A DNA stretch of 64,000 nt, taken from contig CAZCNE010000004.1 of assembly GCA_964500515.1 (NCBI GenBank), positions 20,304-84,303 of the forward strand. The letters run 5' to 3'. Each line of letters starts with the position of its first letter. Position 1 is the stretch's first letter. The stretch comes from Altimarinus sp964500515. Its GTDB lineage: Bacteria > Patescibacteriota > Gracilibacteria > BD1-5 > UBA6164. Shown in pieces: positions 11,106-22,476 of this stretch. The notes beneath the pieces are model-generated. The model was given only the letters and a program-made list of their open reading frames with translations, was not told where the DNA came from and searched no databases. The translations under genes were made by a program, and so were the position numbers.

Positions 11106-11855
11106 TTAAAAAATACAATTTGAATTAATAGTAACTCATCACGAGTTAATTTGGTATTGTCAATTTCAAATATTTTTTCATGTTTCTTTTATTTCTTCAC
11201 ATGACCTAAAATCTCAATTTTGTTCCCAGTTTTTATTTGGACTATTTAGCATATCTTCTAAAGAAATATCTGCATTAACCGAAGGAGAATAAGGTAAAGA
11301 AAAAATATATGGTAAATTAAAGTTTGAATTATCAAAAATTATTTTTCTTTTACTATGTTCTTCGCTTAAATCTATATCTCATGACTCATGTGCTAAAATA
11401 ATATTTGGAGCAACGGTTTTCATAACAGATTGGTAATCTCAAACCACAAAAGCAAGATTAACTCAATTATTCTCAAGAGTTGCAGCTAATTGAAATTCTT
11501 GATTTATTCTTGATACAGAATAAAAATATGGAACATTTATGTATGGGTCATAAGGAATTTTATCAAGAGAAAATATTATTATATTATTTACAAGTCTTCA
11601 TTGTTTTGCTACTAAATTTGATCAGTTATTTATAAAAAAACTTTCTCAAGGGTTAGGATACTCTCATCTTTTAGCTTTATGAGATTTAAGTGATGTAGCA
11701 ACTCAAGTAAGCTCTGTTTTTCTTTGAGAATCTCTGGCATCCTCAAGATATTTAAAATAAGAAACAAATCAGATTGTAGACAAAACTGCAATTATTATTA
11801 CAGAAACAATCAATTCAATAAAAGTAAAAGCATCTTTTTTGAAATTATTTTTCAT
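11106..11855 (-). CDS. Type IV pilin-like protein
   Basis: 249 residues. The N-terminus is a class III prepilin signal: basic leader MKNNFKKDA, cleavage before F, then FTFIELIVSVIIIAVLSTIGF with Glu at +5. It would be inserted in the membrane and processed by a prepilin peptidase. After the helix comes YLEDARDSQRKTELTGVATSLKSHKAKRGEYP, the usual major-pilin-like alpha-C region, and a globular part with GDYQSVMKTVAPNIILAH. It shares the body layout 'GRL...DKIPYDPYI.VPYFYSVSR..QEF.L...LENN' with the larger pilin 21 bases upstream, so the pair looks like a duplication. Confidence 0.88.
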
Positions 11856-11876
11856 AATAATTATTAATAAAATAAA

Positions 11877-13280
11877 TTATCTTACATATATAAGATGAAC
11901 ATTATCACTTCAAGAAGGGTTACAATTAAATGAATCATAATCTAGAGTTTTTCATATTCATCTATTGTTTTCATCCAAAATCAAAAATAAATTACAAAAC
12001 TTGTTATCTGAATCACAATCTCAAGTTTGTGCTTGAGTAATATCTGATAAATTTTTATTTCAATCCCACCACAAAGATAATTTTATAGGATAATTCATTG
12101 TTCAAGTTCAAACGCAAGCTCACATCTGTGAAACTTTAAATGAATTATATGTTCAAGATTCTTCTTTACAAGTATTATTATTTGTTTTAGTTACATCAAT
12201 TGAACAAGAATTGTCATCTTTATATGTTCAAACAAGCCATCAACTTGGTGTCCAAAAAAGTATTTCTTTTTGTCATAAATCACATGCCCAATACTTATAG
12301 GATGCCTCTTTTAATTTTGTAGCAATAGGACTTTCAAAATCACAATGTCATATAGAATATTTATTATAAATTCAATCTTTTGCCATTAAAGTCCAACCTC
12401 ATCAAGCAGTTGTCATATCACAATATACTTCTACCGGATAAGATCAATTTTTAGGAATTATTGAATATTTTCAATCTCAATTTGATAATCAAGAATTTAA
12501 GATATCTTTACAACTAGATTTATATTCAGTATTATCACAAGTGGTTGTAATAATTTTTCAATATTGATTAATTTCATATTCTCAATATCAGATAAATTTT
12601 CAATCTTCTATGATTTCATTACAATTTTTATAATCATTTTTTGTCTTGTAGTCTGAATCATACATATAAACTTCTAAATTTTTTTTATTTTTTGAAACGG
12701 GAAAAAAAGGTTTTATAAAATTGTAAGGAATATTGTAAACTTGATTATTTAAAATAAATTTTTTTCTATTTTCTTCATTATTTATTTCAAGATACGAAGA
12801 TTGTGTAGCAAAAATTATTGAAGGTAAAATATATTGAGAAACAGACTTGTAATCTCAATCCAACAAAGCCATATTGGCTCAGTTATTTTCTAAACTTAAA
12901 GACAACTCAAATTCTTGTTCATTCCTCGAAACAGAATAATAATATGGAACTTTTATATAAGGATCATATGGTACATCTGATAAACTTGATAAAATAACAC
13001 TCTTTCTAAGTCTTCATTGCAAGGCAACTTCATAATTATTATTATATATTTTAAACAAATCTCAGGTCATATAACCTTCAGGACGAGGATAAGTTCATCT
13101 TTTTGATTTTTCTAATTTTAAAGATTCTTTTATCAAAACAAGATCAGATTTTCTTTTTGAATCCCTTGCATCTTCTTGATTTTTACTGTACGAAATAAAT
13201 CATAAAACAGAAAGTATTGATAAAATAATTATAGAAATAATTAATTCAATAAAAGTAAAAGCTTTCTTTTCTTTGTTCAT
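11877..13280 (-). CDS. Pilin-like protein with fibrinogen-related C-terminal domain
   Basis: 467 residues. The prepilin N-terminus (leader MNKEKKA, then FTFIELIISIIILSILSVLGF) is followed by a pilin body like its neighbour at 11106. From about residue 255 the protein has an extra domain starting SCKDIL, then GDGKYSIIPKNGS, VEVYCDMTTAGGGWTLMAKD and several Cys: the hallmark start of a fibrinogen-related (FReD-like) domain. Such domains bind glycans or proteins in animals. Here it would be displayed on a pilus or pseudopilus, possibly as a tip adhesin. The domain match is by pattern; the adhesion role is inference. Confidence 0.85.
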
Positions 13281-13281
13281 A

Positions 13282-13710
13282 TTAATTTTTATTTAATTTT
13301 TTTATGTCTAAAGTAAAAACATTTATTTCTGATGAAAAATCTTTTTTTTCAATTTTTCCAATTCTCTCATAAACTATTCATAAAAAGTTACTTGGATCAA
13401 CATAATTTCATAAAGAATCAACATATTTATATTTTTCATTTGTTGATCATGTAAGAACCTGTATTTTTTTTAAATCATTATTTTTATAAACATAAAATTT
13501 TTCTCATTGATTTACTCAGGTGAAATCTAATTTATAAATTATATTATTTAAGTTTGATTTAAGTAAATTAATTGAAGAATTTTCCTCATTATTTAAATCA
13601 TAATTTACAACATACAATATAAGATTATAAAAACCAAATAAAACAAAAACTATTAATACAACTCAAACCATTATTCCTGTTAAGCTTTCAGCATTTTTAT
13701 TTTTTAACAT
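13282..13710 (-). CDS. Pseudopilin-like membrane protein
   Basis: 142 residues. Short basic N-terminus MLKNKNAESLTGIMVG, then a hydrophobic helix VVLIVFVLFGFYNLILYVV, resembling PulJ/PilW-type minor pilins, where the Glu and 'SL' replace the usual FTLIE. The rest is a small globular part with no known motif. Its stop ends 2 bases before the start of the fibrinogen-domain pilin, so the three minus-strand pilin genes (13710 to 11106) form one operon, divergent from the pair at 13768. Confidence 0.75.
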
Positions 13711-13767
13711 TTGTAAATTTTATAAAAATATATAAAATATTTATAATTATATATAAAATTTTAAATA

Positions 13768-14388
13768 ATGAAAATTTTTAATAAAAATGCATTAACTTTT
13801 GTAGAACTAATTATTTCTGTGGTTATAACTGCGATAATTTTTATGATGTTATATTTCTATATATCAAACTCAATAAATACCATAAACATTTCAAATGATA
13901 AAACTGATGTTGTATCCCAATATTATGAAGTATATAATGATCTTGCAGAAATTAAATTAAAATATAATTCCTGAGAATTAATTTTAGATAATAATATTTG
14001 ATCATGAAGTGATGTTTTACTTCTAAATAATCTTGATAATACAGAATGAATATTATTTTGAATAATTGATAAAAAAACCTCTTTATTAGTATTATGAAAT
14101 TCACATGAAATTTATGGAGAAAAAGTTTTTTGATATAAAAAACTAAGTTTATCTGAAATTTCAAAAATAAAAAGTCAAGTTTGAGATTTACAAAATATTT
14201 CATTTAGAAACTCTAAAATGTATGATTCAGTATTAAAAGATTTTCAAGCAAGTTTTTATAATTCTTGAAGTATTTTATCTTTAACATTTGACTTTTTAGC
14301 TTGATATAATAAAAATTATGAATGAAAAAAACGGAAAGATATAAATAAAAATAATTACATTGAAAAAAAAGTAAATTTTAACTTTTAA
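13768..14388 (+). CDS. Type IV minor pilin-like protein
   Basis: 206 residues. Leader MKIFNKNA, then LTFVELIISVVITAIIFMMLYFYIS with Glu at +5, a clear prepilin helix. The globular part is acidic and has no recognised domain. It is the first gene of a plus-strand pair divergent from three other pilin genes. The 57-base region between 13710 and 13768 must hold both promoters. Eight bases separate its stop from the next gene. Confidence 0.85.
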
Positions 14389-14396
14389 TTATATTT

Positions 14397-15518
14397 ATGA
14401 TTTTTGAGAAAAAAGCAGCAATATTTATTTATACTATAATTCTTATAAGTATAATTTTGGTGATTTCAAGTCTTGTTTTAAGTAAAACAAACTTGCAAAT
14501 TAATACTAATGAATATCAAAAAATAAGAGATAATTTACATAAAAAAATCAATAAAAAGTCAGAATTTTATTTATGATACGATAAACTATATAATTCTGAT
14601 TGATCTTGATTTATAGATAATATTTCATGTCCTGATGAAATAACAATGAGCTGAAGCTCTAGTTCATGAACTTTTTCAAGTTCACTTAGCTTATCTTGAA
14701 ATATTTTTTTATGTGAGTGAATTTATAATTGAAGTAATGTAAATTTAAATTTTAATTCTTGATTTACTTGATTTTTAGAATCTTCTTGGAAAGAAGAAAC
14801 AATTACTTTAAATAATGATTCATGAAATTTTGCATTTGAAAATACAATAATTTCATTTTTGCCAGAATCATATAATAAGCCAGATCAAATAGATGATAAT
14901 TTTAATAGTGATAATTATAACTCTAAATCTATTTCTGTTTCAGAAACTTGAGTTTATTTTGATAATGATTCAGACTGAAGAACTAAAATTATTTGAATTT
15001 TATCTCAAAGCTGAGTTTTAGAAAATATTTTTTGGACGAATGAAAAAACAAATAATTTTATAAACTCAAACTCAAATAATAACGATTGATTTTATGAAAA
15101 AATATGAAATGTAGAAAATGGTTTTTTACATTTAAATATTGATAAAATTGCTAAGTTAAGAATTATTGAAATTGATAGAACCAAATATAATAAAAAAAAA
15201 GAATTAACTGTAATTTGAGCTACTATTGAAAAAGATATAAATTCTTGATCTTGATATATACAAGCAGATTGAAGTTTAGCTAACAATAAATCAAATTGAT
15301 ATAATTTTAATTTCAAAGACAAAGATTATGCTATTTTTTTATTATGAAATGAATTATTAAAATATGAAATTTACTGAGAAACACAAGACTGAAAAAAATT
15401 ATATATAGTTCCAATTGATGATTCTTTAGCTAAGAATTTCAATATTTTAGCCTGAGATATAGAATTTAAATATTGAGTTTATTACTGAAAACAATTAGAA
15501 ATAAGTAAAATAAAATAA
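14397..15518 (+). CDS. PilX-like minor pilin / surface protein
   Basis: 373 residues. One N-terminal hydrophobic helix (KKAAIFIYTIILISIILVISSLVLS) lacks the usual Glu but has the position and length of PilX/GspK-type minor pilins. After the helix comes KTNLQINTNEYQKIRDNLHKKI, then a Ser/Gly/Asn-rich extracellular region with few Cys. It is probably co-transcribed with the pilin 8 bases upstream, converging on ruvC. The pilin-complex assignment rests on neighbourhood and topology more than on motif. Confidence 0.7.
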
Positions 15519-15523
15519 AATTT

Positions 15524-15994
15524 TTATCTGAAATTTAGCGCTCAAATATATCAAATAGCAATAGCATCAGCTACATCATCTGGTTTTGGAATAGTTTTTA
15601 AAGAGAAAATTATTTTTATAGCATTTTGAACCTGAATTTTTGTAGCTTTACCATTTCAAGAAATTGCTTTTTTCACTTGTAAAGGAGTGAATTCTAAAAT
15701 ATCAATATTGTTTTTTTGTGCTTCATATATAATTACGCCTCTACTTTCAGCAACTGAAATTCAAGTTTTGATATTATTTGTAAAATATATTTTTTCTATA
15801 GAAAGCAAACTTGGCTTATAATTTTTTATAAGTTCACAAATATCAGTTCAAATTTCAAATAATTTTATATTATTAGAAATATTAGCTTTCGTTTTTAATA
15901 ATCCATAATCAATCAAAACAATTTTATTTCATTTTTTTTCTAAAATAGAAAAACCTGTAGTAGTTGTTCACGGATCTATTCATAAAATAATCAT
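15524..15994 (-). CDS. ruvC: Crossover junction endodeoxyribonuclease RuvC
   Basis: Resolves Holliday junctions as a dimer with RuvAB. 156 residues, near the usual 160-175. It starts MIILGIDPGTTTTGFS (catalytic Asp7). The second acid is in LLSIEKIYFTNN, with VAESRGVIIYEA following, and the C-terminal acid pair is in KPDDVADAIAIGY. The gene converges on the pilin gene at 14397 with 5 bases between. ruvA and ruvB are not in the window. Confidence 0.94.
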
Positions 15995-16099
15995 AATATT
16001 AATTTTAAAATATTTTCTTGACTTTTATGCGAAAGTATGTTTAAATATATATGTGTGTAATTATTATTTCTTAAACATTTAAAATATGATAACACATAT

Positions 16100-16261
16100 A
16101 TGAAAAATTACAAAAATAAAACAAAAATTGTTATAGATCCATATTTGTTAAATAAACTTACTAATTCTTTTGTTTTAAATGAAAATGAAAAATTAAATTT
16201 TTTAAAATATATAGCCTATTTAACACAAAACGAAAAAAAACAATTATGTAATTTAGTTTAA
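16100..16261 (+). CDS. Small hypothetical protein
   Basis: 53 residues, MKNYKNKTKIVIDPYLLNKL ... ENEKLNFLKYIAYLTQNEKKQLCNLV. Helix-rich, charged, with no membrane segment. An overlapping ATG at 16086 is in another frame. It lies alone between ruvC (divergent) and the nucleotidyltransferase and is followed by a terminator-like hairpin, which supports a real short gene. No family recognised. Confidence 0.5.
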   Translation: MKNYKNKTKIVIDPYLLNKLTNSFVLNENEKLNFLKYIAYLTQNEKKQLCNLV

Positions 16262-16270
16262 GAAATTCTA

Positions 16271-16347
16271 AAATCTTTGATTATAATTTATAAAATTTAT
16301 TTTTTAACAAAAATTTAATATAAATTAATAAATCAAAGATTTTTTTG
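16271..16347 (+). terminator. Long-loop terminator-like hairpin
   Basis: Twelve-base arms AAATCTTTGATT (16271-16282) and AATCAAAGATTT (16331-16342) enclose 48 AT-rich bases and lead into a T run. The large loop makes it weaker than the other terminators here; it could instead be part of a small structured RNA. Confidence 0.4.
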
Positions 16348-16445
16348 TGCAAAAAAAATCTTTAGCACAAACAAATAATTTGAATTTTTTCAAAAAAATA
16401 TACAATAAAATATAGTTAAAAAATTTTATAATTTAATATATTTTT

Positions 16446-17624
16446 ATGAAAGCTGTAATACTTGTTGCTTGAGAAGGTTCTAGGCTTAGACCACTAACAA
16501 ATACTACACCTAAACCTCTTATCAAAGTTTTTGGAAAACCTATTTTTGAATATACACTTGATGCTTTACATAAAGAAGTAGATGAATTTATACTAGTTGT
16601 AAAATATAAACAAGAACTTTTTAGAGAAAAATATAAAAATAAATATAAGAATACAAAAATAACTTATGCCCAACAATGAGATGAAAAATGAACTTGAGCT
16701 GCTATAAAAAAATTAAATATTAAATGAGATTTTATAATTATAAATTGAGATAGTATTTTTGATAAAAAAGATTTAAAAAATCTTGTAAAGATGAAATGAT
16801 ATTGATGTTTAGTAAAAAAAGTTAAAGAACCTGAAAAATACGGAATTTTTAAATTAAATAAAGATAGTGAAGCTATAGAAATTGTAGAAAAACCAAACGA
16901 ATATGTTTGAGATTTAGCTAATTTATGAGTTTATAAAGTAAATGATAAAATAATTGATTATTGTAATGAGATAAAAATTTCAGAAAGATGAGAAATTGAA
17001 ATAACTGATGCTTTAAATATTTTTTTAAAAAATTTTAGATTTTGTGTAAAAAAAATAAAGTGAGACTTTTTAGATATAACATACCCTTGGAGTTTATTTT
17101 GAGCCAATACTCATTTTTTAAATAATTTAAAAAAAGATAAAATAAAATGAGAAATTGAAAAACATGTAAATATAAAATGAAAAATAATTCTTGAAAAATG
17201 AGCCATATTAAAATCTGGAACTTATATTGAATGAAATGTTTATATTTGAAAAAATACAATAATCTGACCAAATACTTACATAAGATGAAATACAGTGATT
17301 TGAAACAAATGTAAAATCTGAAATGCTTGCGAAATCAAAAATTCAACAATTTGAGATGATACAAATATCGCTCATTTATCATATATTTGAGATAGTATTT
17401 TGTGAAATAATGTAAATATCTGATGATGATTTATAACTGCTAATCTAAGACATGATGGAGCAAATATCAAAGTCCCTATAAAAGAAATTTTAACTGAAAC
17501 TTGACTTAGAAAACTATGATGTATAATAGGTGATAGTTCAAAAATTTGAATTAATAATTCAATTTATCCTTGAAGAGTTTTAAATAACAACTCAACAACA
17601 ATTCCTTGAGAAGTAATTAAATAA
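16446..17624 (+). CDS. Sugar-1-phosphate nucleotidyltransferase with left-handed beta-helix (archaeal GlmU type)
   Basis: 392 residues. The N-terminal nucleotidyltransferase has VAGEGSRLRPLTNTTPKPLI (GxGxRLxPLT...PKP), FIIINGDSIF, the acceptor region IVEKPNEYVGDLANLGVY and ITDALN. From about residue 235 there are hexapeptide repeats (GNVYIGKNTIIGPNTYIRG...) ending with ANLRHDGANIKV and RKLGCIIGDSSKIGINNSIYPGRV. This C-terminal pattern is typical of the archaeal-style bifunctional GlmU-like enzymes found in candidate phyla, making UDP-GlcNAc or dTDP-glucose type precursors. Substrate is not fixed by sequence. It lies 14 bases before the M23-like peptidase, suggesting cell-wall or surface-glycan work. 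Confidence 0.88.
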
Positions 17625-17638
17625 TTTATCGTTTAAGC

Positions 17639-18820
17639 ATGAAAAAAACATTTTTATTAAAATCATTTATTTTTTTAGTTATTTTTATAATTTGACTTTC
17701 ATTTTTTACAGTATTTAGTGCCAATTTTTTTAACTGATCAACAAATCTAGTTTACAAATTATCAAACAATATATACATAAATTCTAATGATTTAAATAAA
17801 ACCTTACTTATCTATGAAAGTTCCCTTGATTTAAGTAATGCAAAATTTAAATCTTCATGTAATACTGAAACAAATCTATTAAACAAAAAAAATAATTTAT
17901 TTTTATTTGAACTTATCGTAAATGATCCTAATTGTAATGATAATAGTTTTATCCTTAAGTCAAATATCTGAAATCACAGTAAAGTAAGTTTTGATCTTGT
18001 TTCAGATTCATCTTTATACAATGTTTTAATTGATTATTGAACTCATGATTTAATTAATTTATCAAATGTTATAAATCAATTTATTGTTAAATATAATATT
18101 TATTTAAATTTCAAAAAATCTCCTATTGATGATGAGTATAATTACAATTGAAAAAAAAGAATATACAAAGAATTAGTTTATAGATGAAACTTTATAAAAA
18201 ACTTGATAGAAAAAAGAAATGTAAAATATTTAATTCCTATAGTATGAAAAGATCTTCCTACATCAAACACTTCAAAAATGCCTAATTCTCTGAGACCTTA
18301 TAGAGCAAAAATTACAGATTGAATTCATCATTCTTGGGATATTGATGCTCCTTTTTGAGAAGAAGTAATAAGTTTAGATGATGCAATTATTATAAGAATA
18401 GTAAGAAATTGGGAAAGCTCAGATTTGAAAAATATAAGAAAATGAGAAAAATTAAGTGCAGAAGACAAAATGAGAAATTTAGATATTTATAGATGAAATC
18501 AAGTTTGGATAAAAACAATGAAATGAGAACTTGTAATGTACGCTCATCTTGACAAAATTCTTGAGTGATTAAAAGAATGAGATTATGTGAAAAGATGACA
18601 ATATATTTGAAATGTTTGAGTTTCTTGAGTTCCTCAAAGTGATTACCGTGATTATCATCTTGATTTTTGAATATATGAAAATCCTTATAATTTATCAAAA
18701 GTTTGATCTTATGATATAGATGATTATATGTTTTGGAACTGGAAATTTAAATGAAAGAATTTTGATTTTATAAAATCAAATCAATACGAAATATTTGAAA
18801 AAAATGAAGCTAAAAAATAA
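17639..18820 (+). CDS. Membrane-anchored M23 (LytM-like) peptidase family protein
   Basis: 393 residues. An N-terminal hydrophobic signal/anchor FIFLVIFIIGLSFFTVFSA sends the rest outside. The C-terminal half has the LytM layout: GIHHSWDIDAPFGEEV (first metal-ligand region H...D), LVMYAHLDKIL, GDYVKRGQYIGNVGVSGVP and DYHLDFGIY (usual HLHFE). The last motif reads YHLDF rather than HLHF, so one ligand may differ and activity is uncertain. M23 enzymes cut peptidoglycan crosslinks; catalytically weak members act as regulators or scaffolds. Confidence 0.78.
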
Positions 18821-18824
18821 TTTT

Positions 18825-19502
18825 TTAAATAAGACTCCAATCTATTTCCTTTTTTCTTAAATTATTTAAAATTTTGTTGGTTTTTGAAAAAACTTTACTT
18901 CAAAAAAATCAATTATAAGCAGAAAATGGTGAAGGGTGTGCTGATTCTATAATATAATGTTTGCTTATATCTATTAAATTTTTTTTACTTCTCGCAAAAT
19001 TTCACCAAAGTATAAAAACAATTCAATCTTTTTTATCTGAAATAATTTTTATTACTTTATCCGTAAATATCTCCCATCAAATTTTTGAATGACTTGCAGG
19101 AAGTCAGGATTTAACAGTAAGAATTGAATTTAACATAAAAACTCACTCTCTCGTCCATTTTTCTAAATTTCAAGTATTTGGAATTTTAAATCATAAATCA
19201 TCATGAAGTTCTTTAAAAATATTTTTTAAAGATGGTGGAGGATTTATTCAATCTTGAACAGAAAAACAAAGTCAATGAGCTTGTCAAACTCAATGATAAG
19301 GATCTTGTCACAATAAAACTACTTTTACTTTATCAAATGGTGTGTAATTAAAAGCATTAAATATATTTTTTGGATGAGGATAAATTGTGATTCAAGATTT
19401 TATATCTTCTACTAACTTATTTTTTATATCTTTGAAATAATCTTTTTCAAATTCATCTTTCAAGATTTCTAACCAAGAATGTTCCATTTTTATTTCTTGC
19501 AT
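18825..19502 (-). CDS. ung: Uracil-DNA glycosylase, family 1
   Basis: Removes uracil from DNA to begin base-excision repair. 225 residues from this ATG; a second in-frame ATG at 19487 gives 220. Diagnostic motifs: LLGQDPYHGVGQAHGLCFSV (catalytic Asp and His-containing water-activating loop), PPPSLKNIFKEL, VFMLNSILTV, and SAHPSPFSAYNGFFG (HPSP Leu/His loop). The gene follows prs by 12 bases on the same strand and converges on the M23 gene. Confidence 0.95.
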
Positions 19503-19514
19503 ATTTTTTATAAA

Positions 19515-20408
19515 TTATAAAATTTTTTCTATAAGTTCGCTAATATTTAATATTTTCATATTTTTTATTTCTTTTGATCTATTTATATTTTCAGGAATTG
19601 TATCTGTTACTATTAAATTATCTAAATATTTAGATAAATTTATGTGAGATTTATTTGGAAAAATTCAATGTGTGGCAAAAGCATCAACACTTTTAGCTCA
19701 AAGTTCTCTTAATTTCAAAGCTGTGTTTTTTATAGTTCATCAAGATTGAATCAAATCATCAATTATAATTGTATCTTTTCACTTTGGATTTCATTCTTTT
19801 ATAGTAATTATTCTTTTATCTCACTGTCTTACTTTTGAACAAATAATTATTTCAAATTTTTTAAAATATTTTTCAAATCTTTTATATGCTCACTCATCAG
19901 GAAAAACTATACTTTTTCAATTTATATATTTTTTCAATAAATTCATTGTGGTGTGCATTTCTGCATTTACACTATAAGAATCAAAAAGAAATCTTTCAAC
20001 AAGAGCATGAACATCAAATGTATGTATAGAAGTTTTTCAAACTCTACCTGAAGGAATTTGACTAAAAATATCTGCAAAATACTTTGCTGTAGCGATTTGT
20101 CATTTTGTATCAATTCTTTCCATTGTTCAAACTGGAAAATAAGGCATAATTATTCTTAATTTATCTACATAATAGTCAAGAATTCATCTAATTATAGAAT
20201 AATTAAAAAACAAATCATTTGGATTAGAAAAATCTCAAATATAAGTAACTTCCTTATGTTCTAGCTTATCTTTTACATTTTCAATAAAAATATTTGGCCA
20301 TAAATCGGGAAATTTATCAAATTTGATATTTATATGACTTAATTTCATAATTTTTACAATATCTTCTCAAAGATAAAGAAAATTTGGATGTGTAATTATT
20401 GTGTTCAT
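19515..20408 (-). CDS. prs: Ribose-phosphate pyrophosphokinase-like protein
   Basis: Makes PRPP from ribose-5-phosphate and ATP. 297 residues, slightly shorter than the usual 310-320. The PRPP-binding loop is clear: DTIIIDDLIQSGGTIKNTALKLRELGAKSVDAFATHGIF. Upstream are IMPYFPVGTMER and TSIHTFDVHALVERFLFDS in the positions of the catalytic regions. It may be the divergent Prs-like type common in candidate phyla. The start is the first ATG after an AT-rich region divergent from the gene at 20517. Confidence 0.88.
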
Positions 20409-20516
20409 ATTTTTTTATATAACCAAGATATTCATAATTAAAAATTTTTCAAGCTTATTAATTGAATTATTTTAATTTTTTTTTATAATAAATAATATAT
20501 TTTAAAAAATAAAAAA

Positions 20517-21341
20517 ATGCAAATTTTAGGAATCCCAATTTGAAAATACAAGTATAAAAATTTTTTTAATGAAATCACTCTCCTTAAGAAAAAAACTATA
20601 GTTTTTACTCCAAATCCAGAAATTATTTTAAATACTATAAAAGATAAAGAATTTAAAAAAATCCTTTTAAAAGCTAATTATTTAGTTCCAGACTGAACTT
20701 GACTTTTTATAGCTTATCAAATTATCGATTTCAAAAAAAAATTAAAACATAAATTCTTTTTTATTCTAATTTTTTTAGTTTTACCAATTTTTATTTTTAA
20801 TGTTATTTTTAGAAAAAAATATATCTACGGAAAATATTGAGATAAAATTTGTGGAAGTGACCTAAGCTTTGATTTACTTACATTTGCTGAAAAAAATAAT
20901 ATAAAAATAAGTATTTTAGATTTATATAATCCAAATGATGAAAAAAAAGTTGCAAGTCAAAAAGCTTTTTCAAAAAAAATAAAGGAAAAATATAAAAAAC
21001 TAGATTTTGACTACATAATTTATGATGAAACAAAAAAAGAAAAAATAATTGAAAAAATAAGTAAAAATAAAAGTAAAATTATTTTTTCAACTCTCGGTAT
21101 GAAAAAACAAGAAAAATCAATAATTGATTTAATGTGAAAATGTAATAATCTTAAACTTGGTTTATGAGTTTGATCAAGTTTTGATTATATAGTTTGATTC
21201 CAAAAAAGAGCTCCAAAACTATGGAGAGTTTTGTGACTTGAATGGCTTTATAGATTGATAAGTTGACCTCAAAAAATTAAAAGATTAAAAAGACTTTGGA
21301 ATGCTATTTTTGTTTTTATTTATAAAGTAATAATAAATTAA
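20517..21341 (+). CDS. WecG/TagA/CpsF-family glycosyltransferase with inserted membrane segment
   Basis: 274 residues. It has the layout of GT26 enzymes that add N-acetylmannosamine or similar sugars to lipid-linked GlcNAc: NYLVPDGTGLFIAYQI near residues 58-75, CGSDLSFDLLTFAEKNNIKISIL, IIFSTLGMKKQEKSIIDL, and LGLGVGSSFDYIVGFQKRAPKLWRVLGLEWLYRLISGP. Between the first two motifs is an unusual hydrophobic stretch near residues 85-105 (FFFILIFLVLPIFIFNVIF), a likely membrane anchor not found in TagA. Likely substrate: a lipid-linked surface glycan. An AT-rich leader separates it from the divergent prs. Confidence 0.85.
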
Positions 21342-21439
21342 TTTTATGTCAAGTTAATTTAACTTAATAAAAAACAAAATATTTTTATTTTTTGGAAAAT
21401 TGGTTATAATAAAGTAAATTACATATTTAATTTAATCTT

Positions 21440-22045
21440 ATGAAAATAAATTTTAATAAGGCTTTTACGTTAATTGAATTACTGGTTGTTATAACTATTA
21501 TTTGAATTTTAGCAACTTGAGCTGTAACTGTCTATACTAGTCAAATACAAAAATGAAGAGATGCTACAAGAATAAGTTCTCTTGAAAGCCTTAGAGGATG
21601 AATTGAACAATATTATCAAGATGATAGCGAATATCCTGAAAAGACAGCTTTTTCTTGAATTAAAATGTATGTACCCGTTTTACCAAAAGATCCTAAAACA
21701 AATCAAGCTAATAAAAACACATCTCTAGAATATGCATACAATGTTTGAGAAGATGATAATGGTATAGCAAATCAAATATATGAAGTATCTTGTTGATTTG
21801 AAAATTCAGGAAACAATGATAACAAAGCAGCTAAAGACTGAGGAAATGATCCTTATAGACTTGAAGTTTGAATTGTAATAAAAGATTGAGATACTGCTAT
21901 TAATACAAGTATAAAATGAGCACTAAAAGAAGAATCTTTTGCTTCTTGGGTGGAGTCATGAAATCCCATATGTGTAACTTCATGATCATGATGAACAAAT
22001 TCAACTATGTGAAATTGTGATAATGATATTTTAGTAATAAAGTAA
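21440..22045 (+). CDS. Type IV pilin (major-pilin-like)
   Basis: 201 residues. Classic prepilin: leader MKINFNKA, then FTLIELLVVITIIGILATGAV with Glu at +5. The alpha-helix continues as YTSQIQKGRDATRISSLESLRGGIEQYYQDDSEYPEK and is followed by VPVLPKDPKTN and AYNVGED, the signature order of many pseudopilin/major pilin proteins. A strong terminator follows. It stands alone with its own promoter region (TATAAT at 21405-21410), which fits a highly expressed structural subunit. Confidence 0.92.
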
Positions 22046-22077
22046 ACATTTATTATTTAAAAAAAATTATATTCAAT

Positions 22078-22116
22078 AAAAAAAGATTTCTATTTATTTT
22101 AGAAATCTTTTTTTTA
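22078..22116. terminator. Terminator after pilin, probably bidirectional
   Basis: AAAAAAAGATTTCTA/TAGAAATCTTTTTTT, a 15-base perfect stem with a 7-base loop, flanked by A on the left and T on the right. It ends both the pilin gene and the converging ribosomal operon. Confidence 0.9.
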
Positions 22117-22134
22117 TTAATGTTTATAAATAAG

Positions 22135-22407
22135 TTAATCTATAGTAACATATGTATTTATAAAAATTCTACCATCATATTTTTTATTTTTCTTTTCATA
22201 ATATCTTACAGTTCATTCTTTGCATGCAAATAAAGTAAAGTCATGTCCTTGAGAAACTCATTCTCCAGGCCAAAAATTATTACCTTTTTGTCTTACAATT
22301 ATATTTCAAGCTATAGCTTTTTGTCATCAATAAATTTTGACTCCAAGTCTTTTGGCTTGCGAATCTCTTCAGTTATTGGTAGATCATTGGGCTTTCTTGT
22401 GTGCCAT
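22135..22407 (-). CDS. rpmA: Ribosomal protein L27
   Basis: 90 residues, reaching into the peptidyl-transferase centre. It begins MAHKKAQGSTNNGRDSQAKRLGVK with no N-terminal extension to be cleaved, followed by IIVRQKGNNFWPGEGVSQGHDFTLFA and GTVRYYEKK. Last gene of the ribosomal block before the terminator. The usual partner rplU is not adjacent. Confidence 0.97.
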
Positions 22408-22476
22408 ATTTAATAGTATTAAATGTTAATGTTAAAAATTAGTGTAAAAATTAAAATTTTTATTACTAATTAATTA

